Source: JAJPIG01 sp035504735
GTDB lineage: Bacteria; Desulfobacterota; Binatia; Binatales; Binataceae
Assembly (NCBI GenBank): GCA_035504735.1
Contig: DATJRJ010000040.1
Span: 1 to 5,129, forward strand
Length of the DNA stretch: 5,129 bases
Direction: 5' to 3'
Shown here: piece after piece, positions 4,769-5,129 of the stretch
How positions within the stretch are numbered: the stretch's first letter is position 1
Layout: each line of letters opens with the position of its first letter
The notes under the pieces: model-generated
What the model saw: only the letters and a program-made list of their open reading frames with translations
Told to the model about the DNA's origin: nothing
Database searches by the model: none
Made by a program: the position numbers and the translations under genes

Positions 4769-5129
4769 ATGAGAGCAGAGCGTCACAGCGAAGAGACCAA
4801 GGCGCAAGCAGAGAAGCGGCCGTTGACCGGGGCGGAATTCCTCGCGAGCCTCAAGGACGACCGCGAGGTCTACATCTACGGCGAACGGGTGCGTGATGTC
4901 ACTGCGCATCCCGCGTTCAGAAACGCCGCGCGGATGCTGGCGCGTCTCTATGACGCCCTGCACGATCCGGCCCACAAAGACATCCTCACCACCAGCACTG
5001 ACACCGGCAACGGCGGCTTCACCCATCGCTTCTATCGCGCCGATCGCAGCGCCGAAGAGATGGTCAAGACGCGCGATGCGATCGCCGAATGGGCGCGGGT
5101 GACCTGGGGATGGATGGGGCGCTCGCCGG
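4769..5129 (+). CDS. HpaB-type flavin-dependent aromatic hydroxylase, N-terminal part (runs off window)
   Basis: The first 120 residues are visible and the frame stays open to the window end. After a charged 17-residue lead come Pro-Leu-Thr-Gly-Ala-Glu-Phe-Leu-Ala-Ser-Leu (18-28), Arg-Glu-Val-Tyr-Ile-Tyr-Gly-Glu-Arg-Val (32-41), Asp-Val-Thr-Ala-His-Pro-Ala-Phe-Arg-Asn (43-52) and Trp-Gly-Trp-Met-Gly-Arg (113-118). These are hallmarks of the N-terminal domain of 4-hydroxyphenylacetate 3-monooxygenase large-subunit proteins. Such enzymes use reduced FAD, supplied by a separate reductase, to hydroxylate phenols in the cytoplasm. Full-length members are about 480-550 residues, so roughly a quarter is seen. 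The substrate cannot be told: relatives include chlorophenol monooxygenases, PvcC-like enzymes and the FAD-binding 4-hydroxybutyryl-CoA dehydratases. It has its own strong ribosome site and follows a likely terminator, so it is probably unrelated to the copper/thiol genes. Confidence 0.88.
   Translation, partial: MRAERHSEETKAQAEKRPLTGAEFLASLKDDREVYIYGERVRDVTAHPAFRNAARMLARLYDALHDPAHKDILTTSTDTGNGGFTHRFYRADRSAEEMVKTRDAIAEWARVTWGWMGRSP

Overview
The window reads as a GC-rich chromosome segment of a Gram-negative bacterium. The Gram-negative call rests on a predicted outer-membrane beta-barrel that ends in Phe, and on several exported or membrane-anchored redox proteins. The phylum cannot be fixed from the sequence. 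A soil or freshwater proteobacterium, acidobacterium or similar lineage would all fit. All supported genes lie on the + strand. I saw no tRNA, rRNA, CRISPR array, insertion sequence or phage gene.

Layout. (1) The last codons of an upstream gene end at 61, followed by a strong hairpin terminator (75-104). (2) A small, unrecognised exported protein lies at 165-479. (3) A leader region at 480-598 holds a clear Rho-independent terminator, then a second hairpin with a GCAA tetraloop that abuts the ribosome binding site of the next gene. (4) A tight four-gene run covers 599-3465: an outer-membrane barrel whose predicted mature N-terminus is Cys-rich, a TlpA-type thioredoxin, a SCO1/SenC copper chaperone and a short one-helix cytochrome c oxidase subunit II-like cupredoxin. 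Gaps are 15, 3 and 11 nt. (5) After a 119-nt gap, a membrane-anchored rhodanese (3585-4175) overlaps by 4 nt a MauE/DoxX-like membrane protein (4172-4636). (6) After a weak terminator and an AT-rich spacer, the 5' part of an HpaB-type flavin-dependent hydroxylase gene with a near-perfect Shine-Dalgarno starts at 4769 and runs off the window. It is probably a separate transcription unit.

How the genes may work together. TlpA-type thioredoxins and SCO proteins are known to reduce and metallate the CuA site of cytochrome oxidase subunit II. Their placement directly before a subunit II-like gene suggests a dedicated chaperone-client set. The client is unusual: the C-x3-C pair and the Met of the CuA loop are present, but Thr stands where the second His ligand belongs, two extra Cys flank that position, and no oxidase subunit I is in the window. 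The barrel carries C-x-C-x-C at its predicted mature N-terminus and the MauE-like protein carries C-x-C. The most interesting reading is an extracytoplasmic copper/thiol module built around a non-canonical CuA-like protein. That reading is inference; the individual family calls are much firmer.
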